Below are positions 1-5,440 of a stretch of 10,091 nt of DNA, piece after piece. This stretch comes from Bacteroidales bacterium UBA4347 (GTDB taxonomy: Bacteria > Bacteroidota > Bacteroidia > Bacteroidales > P3). The first letter of the stretch is position 1. Each line of letters begins with the position of its first letter. The stretch is from assembly GCA_002394185.1 (NCBI GenBank), contig DGTB01000071.1:239-10329 (forward strand), given 5' to 3'. A program made the position numbers and the translations under genes. The notes beneath the pieces are model-generated. The model had not been told where the DNA came from. It ran no database searches and worked only from the letters and a program-made list of their open reading frames with translations.

Positions 1-232
1 TGAAGGCGTTCAGCTCGCCGCCCACGCCGTCGATGCGGTTCAGTATGTGGTAGGCGCGGCGGTGCTCGGTGCCCTTGAAGAGCGAATGCTCTATGAAGTG
101 CGCCATGCCCTCGTCGGCACCCGCCTCGTCGCGGCTGCCCACGTTGATGTACACACCGCTGTAGGTAACCCTCGACGGCGTGCGGCTTAGTATGATTTTC
201 AGGCCATTGGCCAGAGTATGATATTCGTACAC
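1..232 (-). CDS. M16 family (insulinase-type) zinc peptidase, N-terminal part, runs off the left edge
   Basis: Only the first 77 codons are inside the window. The zinc-binding HxxEH motif is present as HFIEH (H45, E48, H49 counted from the GTG), in the context GMAHFIEHSLFKGT, followed by GGELNAF. This matches the N-terminal catalytic half of M16B peptidases, which usually run to about 400-430 residues and cleave peptides in a closed chamber. I chose GTG at 232 because the protein then opens with VYEYHTLANGL, where bacterial members usually begin, and because a well-matched Bacteroidota promoter ends 14 nt upstream. An in-frame ATG at 298 would add 22 residues unlike the family and would lie upstream of the predicted transcript start. 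Family call is firm; the substrate is unknown. Confidence 0.88.
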   Translation of the reverse strand, partial: MYEYHTLANGLKIILSRTPSRVTYSGVYINVGSRDEAGADEGMAHFIEHSLFKGTEHRRAYHILNRIDGVGGELNAF

Positions 233-246
233 AGTAGGTCTTAATA

Positions 247-278
247 CAAAATTATCATATAATAACTGAGGAATCAAA
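247..278 (-). promoter_or_regulatory. Bacteroidota-type promoter for the M16 peptidase gene
   Basis: On the minus strand TTTG (275-278) is followed by a 20-nt spacer and TAATTTTG (247-254). This fits the TTTG/TAnnTTTG consensus of the Bacteroidota primary sigma factor exactly. Transcription should begin near 240, only about 8 nt before the GTG start, so the message would be almost leaderless. Confidence 0.7.
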
Positions 279-347
279 AAAATATTGTGCGGAGACATTT
301 ATTCTTATCCAATTCCGAGCCCAACCCCACGACAATCCAAACTTGCG

Positions 348-503
348 TCAACAGGGCGCGAACTTTGTTAAAGAACGTTAAAACGCCCGTTTTTCGACTT
401 AACAAAATATTACCATATCCTACCATGGTAGGAGTTGGTAAGGAGTTGGTAAGGACTTGATAAGGGTTTGGTAAGTGCATTAACAAAGTTCGACCCCTGT
501 CGA
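348..503. repeat. Imperfect inverted repeat (26-bp arms) around repeat-element copy 1
   Basis: The arms are 348-373 and 478-503. They match in inverted orientation at 22 of 26 positions by my count, with a perfect 13-bp core CGAACTTTGTTAA at 359-371 and its complement at 480-492. The arms enclose about 104 bp that include the palindrome and tandem array. The segment is probably transcribed as the 3' end of the O-antigen-ligase-like message, where it could form a long stem. I see no U-tract after it, so it is not an obvious intrinsic terminator. Confidence 0.7.
413..475 (+). repeat. Palindrome plus 4 x 11-bp tandem element, copy 1
   Basis: CCATATC (413-419) leads into the perfect 14-bp palindrome CCTACCATGGTAGG (419-432). 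Then come exactly four 11-bp units, 432-475: GAGTTGGTAAG twice, GACTTGATAAG, and GGTTTGGTAAG. A second copy with the same order, orientation and unit count lies at 7813-7880. Copy 1 sits in the gap between the M16 and O-antigen-ligase-like genes. The stretch has no credible gene. I do not recognise the element as a named family. Confidence 0.85.
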
Positions 504-515
504 TTCGGGGTTTGC

Positions 516-2036
516 CTACGGCCGGCGGAAAGCCATGAACCAAGTGCAGAAGAGGATGCCGGCGAGGGAGTCGAGGGTGTTCTCGGTGAGGAAGGAGGCG
601 AGGATGGCCACAACCCAGGCGACGAAGATCGAGCCCTGGCGACGCAGGCGCGGCGTGGCACGCAGCCACACCAGCACCAGCAGCACAAAGAGCGGCACGC
701 CGAACTGGGCGATGAGCGTGAGATACTCGTTATGAGGCATCAGGCCCGACTCCTGAAGGGGTGAGTCGGTGCGCCGGAAGTCGTCTTCCATGGCGTCGTC
801 CAAGTCGCCGGTACCGACGCCCGACCATGGGTGGCGCCCAATGATGTGGACCGCGGCCTGCCACAACTCGAAGCGTTGCAGCACGGAGAAACCCTCGACG
901 GCGCGGAAGCAGCGGTAATTCTCCAGCTCGAAGAACATCACGTAGAGCATGCGTTTGGGCAAGGGGGCGTGGACATAAACGGGATTGGGCACTCCGCGGG
1001 CCACCTCGGCAATCTGCTCGTCGCTGAGGGCGGCAACGCCGGCGCTGTCTTTGGGCAGGCCGAGGGCATTGAGATAGCGTATCAGCGATGCCTGCACGCT
1101 GTAACCCGAGGAGGTGAGGCTGTCCAACGGCACACGGCTGCGACGGAGCCACTGCTGTTGCAACTCCTCGTAGCACAGGAAGTTGTTTACATAATTGCCA
1201 TTCTCCAACAGGCCATCGCGGGCATGCTGATAGGGATTGCCTGAGGGGGTGCAGGCGGGAAGGGTCCTGGAGGCTATGGGCTGAAGCTCATGATAGGCAC
1301 GATATTGCACCACCACGTATGCCGCGACGCCACCGGCCACCAGCAGCCACACCATCACCCACAGCCAGCGCCGGCGCAAGCTAAGCGCAGCCACCATCGA
1401 CGCCAGGACGAGGACTCCGAAGGCCGTATAGGAACGCAACAGCAGCAGGAACGCCACCAACCACACCATCACGGCCACGACACCCGCTTTTTTGACCGCA
1501 GCCCCCGGGCCGTGGATGCCATGCAGGGCTCCGACACACAGGAAGAGCACCATGCAGCAGTTGAGGGCAAACCGGATGTGCGAAATGAAGGGCACTATCT
1601 CGCGATAGGGCAAATCGGGAATGGTGAGCCACCGCACCAGGCCAATGACCGTAACGACAACAACCGTAGCCGCATAGAGCGACAGTATGGTATTGCGGGC
1701 ACGCCCGGACAGCGGCTGGGTGGTGAGCACCACGAGGGGCACCACGAGCCACGGCAGCAGGCGTTCCACCACGTGCAATCCAGCAGGCAAATTGCTGGTC
1801 CACAGCAGTCCGAGCAGGTGCAGCGCGAACAATGCCGCCACGGCATGCAGCAGGCGGCTCTGCCTGGCCATCTGCCACTTCTCGGTCCATCGGCCTTCGA
1901 GCACCCAGTTGGCCAGCAGCAACACCCACATGACGTTGCTCATGCCGATGCTCGTCACCATGCAGCCCCCCAGAAGGGTGAGCAGCACTAAGTAGATACG
2001 TCTATGGACCTTGGACGGAAACAAGTTAACAATCAA
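516..2036 (-). CDS. O-antigen ligase / polymerase family integral membrane protein
   Basis: 506 residues. Clusters of hydrophobic segments span about 15-45, 63-80, 95-108, 115-138, 155-172, 185-240, 444-458 and 468-500. A large loop, about 245-435, lies before the last membrane segments. It carries the Bacteroidales-type signature GNPYQHARDGLLENG, then SLIRYLNALGLPKDSAGV, then HPWSGVGTGDLDDA and PHNEYL (H435). Near the C-terminus is LTENTLD. In WaaL/Wzy_C proteins the late-loop His and conserved Arg are needed to transfer undecaprenyl-linked glycan at the periplasmic face; H435 is the likely equivalent. Whether this one is a ligase or a polymerase cannot be told, and no other glycan genes are nearby. 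The start is TTG, directly after an in-frame TAA, with AAAGG about 9 nt upstream. It follows the S41 protease gene by 19 nt, so the two are probably co-transcribed. Confidence 0.85.
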   Translation of the reverse strand: MIVNLFPSKVHRRIYLVLLTLLGGCMVTSIGMSNVMWVLLLANWVLEGRWTEKWQMARQSRLLHAVAALFALHLLGLLWTSNLPAGLHVVERLLPWLVVPLVVLTTQPLSGRARNTILSLYAATVVVVTVIGLVRWLTIPDLPYREIVPFISHIRFALNCCMVLFLCVGALHGIHGPGAAVKKAGVVAVMVWLVAFLLLLRSYTAFGVLVLASMVAALSLRRRWLWVMVWLLVAGGVAAYVVVQYRAYHELQPIASRTLPACTPSGNPYQHARDGLLENGNYVNNFLCYEELQQQWLRRSRVPLDSLTSSGYSVQASLIRYLNALGLPKDSAGVAALSDEQIAEVARGVPNPVYVHAPLPKRMLYVMFFELENYRCFRAVEGFSVLQRFELWQAAVHIIGRHPWSGVGTGDLDDAMEDDFRRTDSPLQESGLMPHNEYLTLIAQFGVPLFVLLVLVWLRATPRLRRQGSIFVAWVVAILASFLTENTLDSLAGILFCTWFMAFRRP

Positions 2037-2055
2037 TTAGTAAAGCCTTTCACGC

Positions 2056-3696
2056 TCAATTGTTCCCCTTCACGCCCTTGGTTCCAAATTCCTCCACGGC
2101 GCGCAGCACCACGGGGTCGCTCTTCAGGGCGCCCTGCAGACGACCCTGGTCGTAGTAGTAGCGGGTGAGAATCTCGGCCTTGAGCATGTCGCAGAGTTCG
2201 CCGCGATGCTTCTGCAGGTCGCTCTCCTTCTCGGTGGCCAGGCGGGACTCCATCTCCTTGAGTTGCTGCTCGATGGCGGAGTCGTACTTCTCCTGCTTGG
2301 CCACATCGCGCAGTTCATTGATGACACGCTCGGTGACAGTGTTGTAGCTGAGCTTCTTCTCCTTCAGGTAGCGGCAGAAGTCGGCGTAGATTTCGTCGCT
2401 GATCTCGAAGTTCTCGGGGCTGGCGATTTCCTTATGCGAACGGTAGAAAGCTGTGGCGTAGTCGAATATCAGCTGCTTCTGCACCAGAGCGATGGCGATA
2501 TTGGACATGTATTCGGGCTCGATTTCGATGTCGGGTTCAATGCCGAAACCGTCGTAGACGGTGCGTCCGGCCTTGGTCTTGAAGGCGGTCTTGAGGCTGT
2601 CGGGCACCTTCAGCGCACGGCCGTTTTCGTCGCGATGGCTGTAGTCGATGGCCTGTATGCAGCGCCCCGAAGGGATGAAATATTTGCTCACGGTGACTTT
2701 CATCTGGCTGTTGTAGGGCATGGGCAAAATATTCTGCACCAACCCCTTGCCGTAGCTGCGCTGGCCGATGACCACGGCGCGGTCGAGGTCCTGCAGGCTG
2801 CCGCTCACAATCTCGCTGGCCGAGGCCGAGCCGCCGTCGATGAGCACCGCCAGGGGTATCTCTGTGTCCTCGGGCTGCAGACGGGTGTAGCTCTTGAGGT
2901 TCTTGCTGGCCACCTTGCCTTTGGTTTCCACCACGAGGATGCCGCGGGGCACCCAAATGTTGACAATGTCGACAGCCTCGTTCATCAGGCCGCCGCCATT
3001 GCCGCGCAGGTCAAGGATGACGCCGCGCATGGAAGGTTTCTCCTTCTTGAGTTTGACGAAAGCCTCACGCACGTTTTTGGCGGCATCGTTGGTGAATTCG
3101 TCCAGCTTGATATATCCCACATCGCCTTTGGCCCCCACAAAGCCCGAATAGGGGACATTGGGAAGCTTGATTTCGCGACGGATAAGGGTGCGCTCGAGTT
3201 CCTCGCCACCACGCTCCACGCGCAAGGTCACCGCGGTGCCGGCCTGGCCACGCATGGCACTGCTCACGTCGGGCACCTTCTTGCCCTTGGTGCTCTCGCC
3301 GTTGACGGCCACAATGCGGTCGCCGGCCTTGAGGCCCGCCTCGTCGGCCGGGAGACCCTTGTAAGGCTCGGAGATATAGATGGAGTCGCCATGCTGCGTG
3401 ATGATGGCACCCACGCCGCCGTATTCGCCCAGCAGCTGCAGCTTCACATCCTCGATATCACTCTCGGGGAAATAGTTGGTATAAGGATCGAGCGACCCCA
3501 GCATGGCGTCGATGGCCACCTTGATGGTCTTGCCCGGATCCACATCGTCGACATAATTCAAGTTAAGCTGCTTATATACCGAAGAGAATATCTCCAGATT
3601 CTTGGCAATTTCAAAGCTGCGGTCGTTTTGCGCCTGGGCAGGAACGGACAGCCATGCAAGCCCCACCAAGGCCAGTGTCAGTGTTTTTTTCATCAT
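2056..3696 (-). CDS. S41 family C-terminal processing peptidase (CtpA/Prc-like), secreted
   Basis: 546 residues. A signal peptide is clear (MMKKTLTLALVGLAWLSVPAQAQ, cut near residue 22), so it acts in the periplasm. An N-terminal helical region precedes a PDZ domain (about 88-165; GVGAII, GLPADEAGLKAGDRIVAVNG), which binds substrate C-termini. The S41 core (about 190-390) has VGYIKLDEF, GVILDLRGNGGG and DGGSASASEI. The nucleophile is Ser292 and the general base Lys317 in SYGKG; their 25-residue spacing equals that of Prc (S452/K477). The C-terminal 150 residues are charged and helical. Such proteases trim or degrade periplasmic proteins from their C-termini; the substrate here is unknown. Two adjacent ATGs (3696 and 3693) are possible starts. 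It heads a unit with the O-antigen-ligase-like gene. Confidence 0.95.
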   Translation of the reverse strand: MMKKTLTLALVGLAWLSVPAQAQNDRSFEIAKNLEIFSSVYKQLNLNYVDDVDPGKTIKVAIDAMLGSLDPYTNYFPESDIEDVKLQLLGEYGGVGAIITQHGDSIYISEPYKGLPADEAGLKAGDRIVAVNGESTKGKKVPDVSSAMRGQAGTAVTLRVERGGEELERTLIRREIKLPNVPYSGFVGAKGDVGYIKLDEFTNDAAKNVREAFVKLKKEKPSMRGVILDLRGNGGGLMNEAVDIVNIWVPRGILVVETKGKVASKNLKSYTRLQPEDTEIPLAVLIDGGSASASEIVSGSLQDLDRAVVIGQRSYGKGLVQNILPMPYNSQMKVTVSKYFIPSGRCIQAIDYSHRDENGRALKVPDSLKTAFKTKAGRTVYDGFGIEPDIEIEPEYMSNIAIALVQKQLIFDYATAFYRSHKEIASPENFEISDEIYADFCRYLKEKKLSYNTVTERVINELRDVAKQEKYDSAIEQQLKEMESRLATEKESDLQKHRGELCDMLKAEILTRYYYDQGRLQGALKSDPVVLRAVEEFGTKGVKGNN

Positions 3697-3747
3697 ATCA
3701 AACTATTATGCCCTAAATAACAAAAAAAAGGACTTTTTATTGTGCAA

Positions 3748-3755
3748 CAAAGATA
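3748..3755 (-). promoter_or_regulatory. Probable -7 box for the S41 protease operon
   Basis: Minus-strand TATCTTTG fits TAnnTTTG. No good TTTG lies 19-21 nt upstream, where the end of the preceding terminator falls. Transcription would start near 3742, giving a leader of about 45 nt. Its first part (TTGCACAATAAAAAGTCC and a T-run) nearly matches the leader of the antiporter gene at 7741-7781. Confidence 0.5.
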
Positions 3756-3782
3756 TTAAATCCGGAGATGCCCCGCAGAAAC

Positions 3783-3811
3783 AAAAAAGAGCAGCCTTGA
3801 CGGACTGCTCT
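3783..3811 (-). terminator. Intrinsic terminator after the beta-barrel gene
   Basis: On the minus strand AGAGCAGTC/GGCTGCTCT (3788-3811) forms a 9-bp stem with one G-U pair and a 6-nt loop. TTTTT follows directly (3783-3787). It lies 21 nt after the stop codon of the 3833-4516 gene and just before the promoter of the S41 protease gene, so it separates the two units. Confidence 0.85.
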
Positions 3812-3832
3812 AAACTGCTAAAATCCTTCCAA

Positions 3833-4516
3833 TTAAAGCATATAACCAAGCCTGAGGGCAATCAATGCAGGCGTAAGCTTCGCCCCAGTCATGGTGTCCG
3901 ACCCCGGAGAAAGTTTTCCCTTCATCTTACCGGCACCCAGATTGTAATACTCGACACTGATGGAATATTTCTTTTTGAACTCCAGGCCGGCGCCAACCTG
4001 ATAGGCAAAGGTCGTGGCATTACTATAGGACATGGTGGTCTCACTGCTGCCCTGCTCCACGGTCATGTCTGTGATGATTCTGAAATTCACACCTATCTGA
4101 GCCTCCGCGAAAATACTCACTTCATTCGACAGCGGGTACGAGAAATTCCCACCTACCAGCAACGGAATACTAATATATTTAGGGCGGGAAATGTCGGCAT
4201 TCTCCTCCATCTCCGCCTCATCAATAAAATCGTTGGCGTCACCATTGAGGGGATTGAACATCAGATTGGCCGAGGCTATAATTCCGAGCCCCTTCATCCC
4301 AGTGATATTGTACTTAAAGGAAACACCCAGACTCAAGCCTGTTCCGGCGCCACCATACTTCTGACCATTAGTCAAAGAAAAGTAATCTTCTTTAAACTCG
4401 CCAAACTTTCCATTCGGGAAAGCGGCACCGGCATAAAGTTTAATGTCATTCTGCGCAACAGCAGAGAAAGCCGACATGGCGACAAACGCCATAGACAAAA
4501 TAAATGTTTTTTTCAT
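3833..4516 (-). CDS. Outer-membrane beta-barrel protein (OMP_b-brl-like, OmpX/PorT type)
   Basis: 227 residues with a signal peptide (MKKTFILSMAFVAMSAFSAVAQ). The mature part shows alternating strands typical of small barrels: IKLYAGAAFP, GLSLGVSFKYNI, GIIASANLMFNP, ISIPLLVGGNFSYPL, SIFAEAQIGVNFRI, TTFAYQVGAGLEF, YSISVEYYNLG. It ends in ALIALRLGYML, a terminal strand of the kind recognised by the Bam machinery. The pattern LLVGGNF...AEAQIGVNF is usual in the PF13568-like barrels common in Bacteroidota. Their individual roles are mostly unknown (porin, adhesin or structural). It follows the lipoprotein gene by 18 nt and is probably co-transcribed and functionally linked with it. Base composition is more AT-rich than its flanks by eye. 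No Shine-Dalgarno is visible, only an A/T-rich leader. Confidence 0.85.
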   Translation of the reverse strand: MKKTFILSMAFVAMSAFSAVAQNDIKLYAGAAFPNGKFGEFKEDYFSLTNGQKYGGAGTGLSLGVSFKYNITGMKGLGIIASANLMFNPLNGDANDFIDEAEMEENADISRPKYISIPLLVGGNFSYPLSNEVSIFAEAQIGVNFRIITDMTVEQGSSETTMSYSNATTFAYQVGAGLEFKKKYSISVEYYNLGAGKMKGKLSPGSDTMTGAKLTPALIALRLGYML

Positions 4517-4534
4517 TGGTTTAATATTAATTAA

Positions 4535-4957
4535 TTAGTTTTCAAGCGTAAAAATGGTATATTCATCCTCGTCTCCTTGATGTAAATGGTAGGTCAATTT
4601 ATTCCCATTTACAACAAAATCAACTCGGGTATCAGCTGGCATATCGTCAGAGAAAATTCTACCATTGGGGGCAGTGTACTCATAAGTTACATTCGTTACA
4701 TCCTCGACATAATCAGTCCCGTGCTCATATTCCCAATCGACGAACTGCACAACGCTCGTTGTAACAAAACGTAAACTTATGCCTTCAGGTTTTGAACTGC
4801 TACTTGATGAAACTACATGTGTCCATGTAGTTCCTACTAATGATGAACCACCTGTGTTCCATCCCGCAGAGCCACCGTCGCCGTCATCGCTGCATGATAC
4901 AAAAGAGAGTCCTGCCATCAGCAGCAAGGGCACCATGAATGCCTTTACTTTTTTCAT
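4535..4957 (-). CDS. Small lipoprotein, possibly lipocalin-like fold, probably surface-exposed
   Basis: 140 residues from the ATG at 4957. The frame stays open 20 codons further up (ATG at 5017), but MKKVKAFMVPLLLMAGLSFVSC is a standard lipoprotein signal with lipobox FVSC and Cys22, so 4957 is the better start. After Cys comes SDDGDGG; acidic residues just after the lipid-bearing Cys act as a surface-export signal in Bacteroidota, so the protein may face outward. A Gly/Ser-rich linker precedes LVGTTWTHV and a predicted all-beta domain ending in VVNGNKLTYHL and YTIFTLEN. GTTW followed by short strands and a closing NGNKLTY is reminiscent of lipocalin-like Bacteroidota lipoproteins; that is a fold guess, not a function. 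It is first in a two-gene unit with the beta-barrel protein. Confidence 0.8.
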   Translation of the reverse strand: MKKVKAFMVPLLLMAGLSFVSCSDDGDGGSAGWNTGGSSLVGTTWTHVVSSSSSSKPEGISLRFVTTSVVQFVDWEYEHGTDYVEDVTNVTYEYTAPNGRIFSDDMPADTRVDFVVNGNKLTYHLHQGDEDEYTIFTLEN

Positions 4958-5042
4958 CTTTTTCTGCCCCTGAATACGTGTCGGGCACAACCTTTGTTGC
5001 GGGGATTCCCAGCCCACGGATGGATATTAATCGGAATAGGAC

Positions 5043-5083
5043 AAAAAAGAAGCGCGGGAATCTGCCACTTTGCTTATCCCGCG
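5043..5083 (-). terminator. Intrinsic terminator-like hairpin at the end of the candidate RNA
   Basis: Minus-strand CGCGGGA (5077-5083) pairs with TCCCGCG (5053-5059) across a 17-nt loop. After CTTC comes T6 (5043-5048). The four-base gap between stem and T-run and the large loop make it weaker than the other two terminators in the window, which would suit an attenuator. Confidence 0.6.
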
Positions 5084-5326
5084 AATAGAGGCCTTCGCAT
5101 TGCCTTTGACTACAGAATAAGCAATGCCGAAGCCCACGCGTTACGGAATATAGTAAAAGACACTATATGCCAGCCATGGACGTTGTACATTGCGTTATTG
5201 CGGTAGTCATCAGAAGTTGCGAAGTTCCTATTCGCCGCAGATAAACGCTGTTACACGTCTCTCTTAATATGTCCTGCCGCCCACCCGCTTCACCCGTCAT
5301 ACGATGGCTTCGACGCGTGGAAACGA
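5043..5326 (-). ncRNA. Candidate structured RNA of about 285 nt (free sRNA or leader of the lipoprotein operon)
   Basis: A consensus promoter (5332-5362) would start a transcript near 5326 and a hairpin with T6 would end it near 5043. Helices seen on the minus strand, in order: GCGTT/AACGC (5244-5248 with 5192-5196) outside TGCGG/CCGCA (5235-5239 with 5199-5203), enclosing CGAA/TTCG; ATATAGT/ACTATAT (5162-5168 with 5148-5154), loop 7; a 13-bp helix with two single-base bulges, GGCTTC plus GCATTGC (5121-5134) against GCAATGC plus GAAGGCC (5090-5103); then the terminator stem. I tried to see tmRNA, RNase P, SRP and 6S hallmarks and found none I trust. The stretch 4958-5440 holds no convincing gene otherwise. 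The lipoprotein start lies 86 nt beyond the terminator with no clear promoter of its own, so read-through is possible. Confidence 0.45.
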
Positions 5327-5331
5327 CGATG

Positions 5332-5362
5332 CAAAAATACATGTTTTTTTCAAACTAACAAA
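5332..5362 (-). promoter_or_regulatory. Bacteroidota-type promoter for the candidate RNA
   Basis: Minus-strand TTTG (5359-5362), a 19-nt spacer and TATTTTTG (5332-5339) fit the TTTG/TAnnTTTG consensus exactly. The TTTG overlaps the T-run of the antiporter terminator, so this unit starts immediately where the upstream transcript should end. Confidence 0.7.
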
Positions 5363-5395
5363 AAAAAATTGCCCCGCCGGCATACGGACGGGGCA
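5360..5395 (-). terminator. Intrinsic terminator after the antiporter gene
   Basis: Minus-strand TGCCCCG (5389-5395) pairs with CGGGGCA (5370-5376), with further partial pairing in the 12-nt interior, followed by A and a run of T (5360-5368). It lies 45 nt past the antiporter stop codon. Stem and T-run are both strong. Confidence 0.9.
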
Positions 5396-5440
5396 TTAAC
5401 CCACTAAAACACTGTCGATTAACCCATACCACAGAACGAT

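Noticed and set aside
374..395. AAAACGcccgTTTT hairpin at 380-393 considered as a terminator for the O-antigen-ligase-like gene
   Set aside because: The stem is short and AT-rich, and the minus-strand run after it (TTTTAACGTT) is interrupted, so I cannot support it as an intrinsic terminator.
432..475. The 11-bp tandem units considered as a CRISPR array
   Set aside because: Repeats are too short, contiguous with no unique spacers, and no cas genes are nearby.
274..669. Minus-strand frame giving NPYQVLTNSLPTPT across repeat copy 1, and the similar PSPYQVLTKSLPTPT frame at 7757-8317
   Set aside because: The similarity comes only from the shared DNA repeat. One frame overlaps the O-antigen-ligase-like gene and the other overlaps holB in antisense.
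2206..3720. A 504-codon plus-strand frame opposite the S41 protease gene
   Set aside because: The minus strand carries a signal peptide, PDZ domain and the Ser/Lys catalytic pair. The opposite frame has no coherent domain.
4958..5017. Longer lipoprotein start at ATG 5017
   Set aside because: It would put 20 polar residues (MGWESPQQRLC...) before a complete lipoprotein signal sequence and would block its recognition.
4994..5206. A 70-codon plus-strand frame opposite the candidate RNA
   Set aside because: It lies antisense to the structured transcript, has no promoter or ribosome-binding site and no protein-like pattern.
5163..5300. A 45-codon minus-strand frame (MTGEAGGRQDILRETC... ending SMAGI) inside the candidate RNA
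   Set aside because: No ribosome-binding stretch, no recognisable domain, and it runs through several RNA helices. A dual-function RNA is possible but nothing here supports translation.
5043..5326. Candidate RNA considered as tmRNA, RNase P RNA, SRP RNA or 6S RNA
   Set aside because: No tRNA-like ends or tag frame, no conserved RNase P P4 strings, no SRP tetraloop domain, and no single long bubble-bearing rod typical of 6S. A covariance-model search would be decisive and I could not run it.
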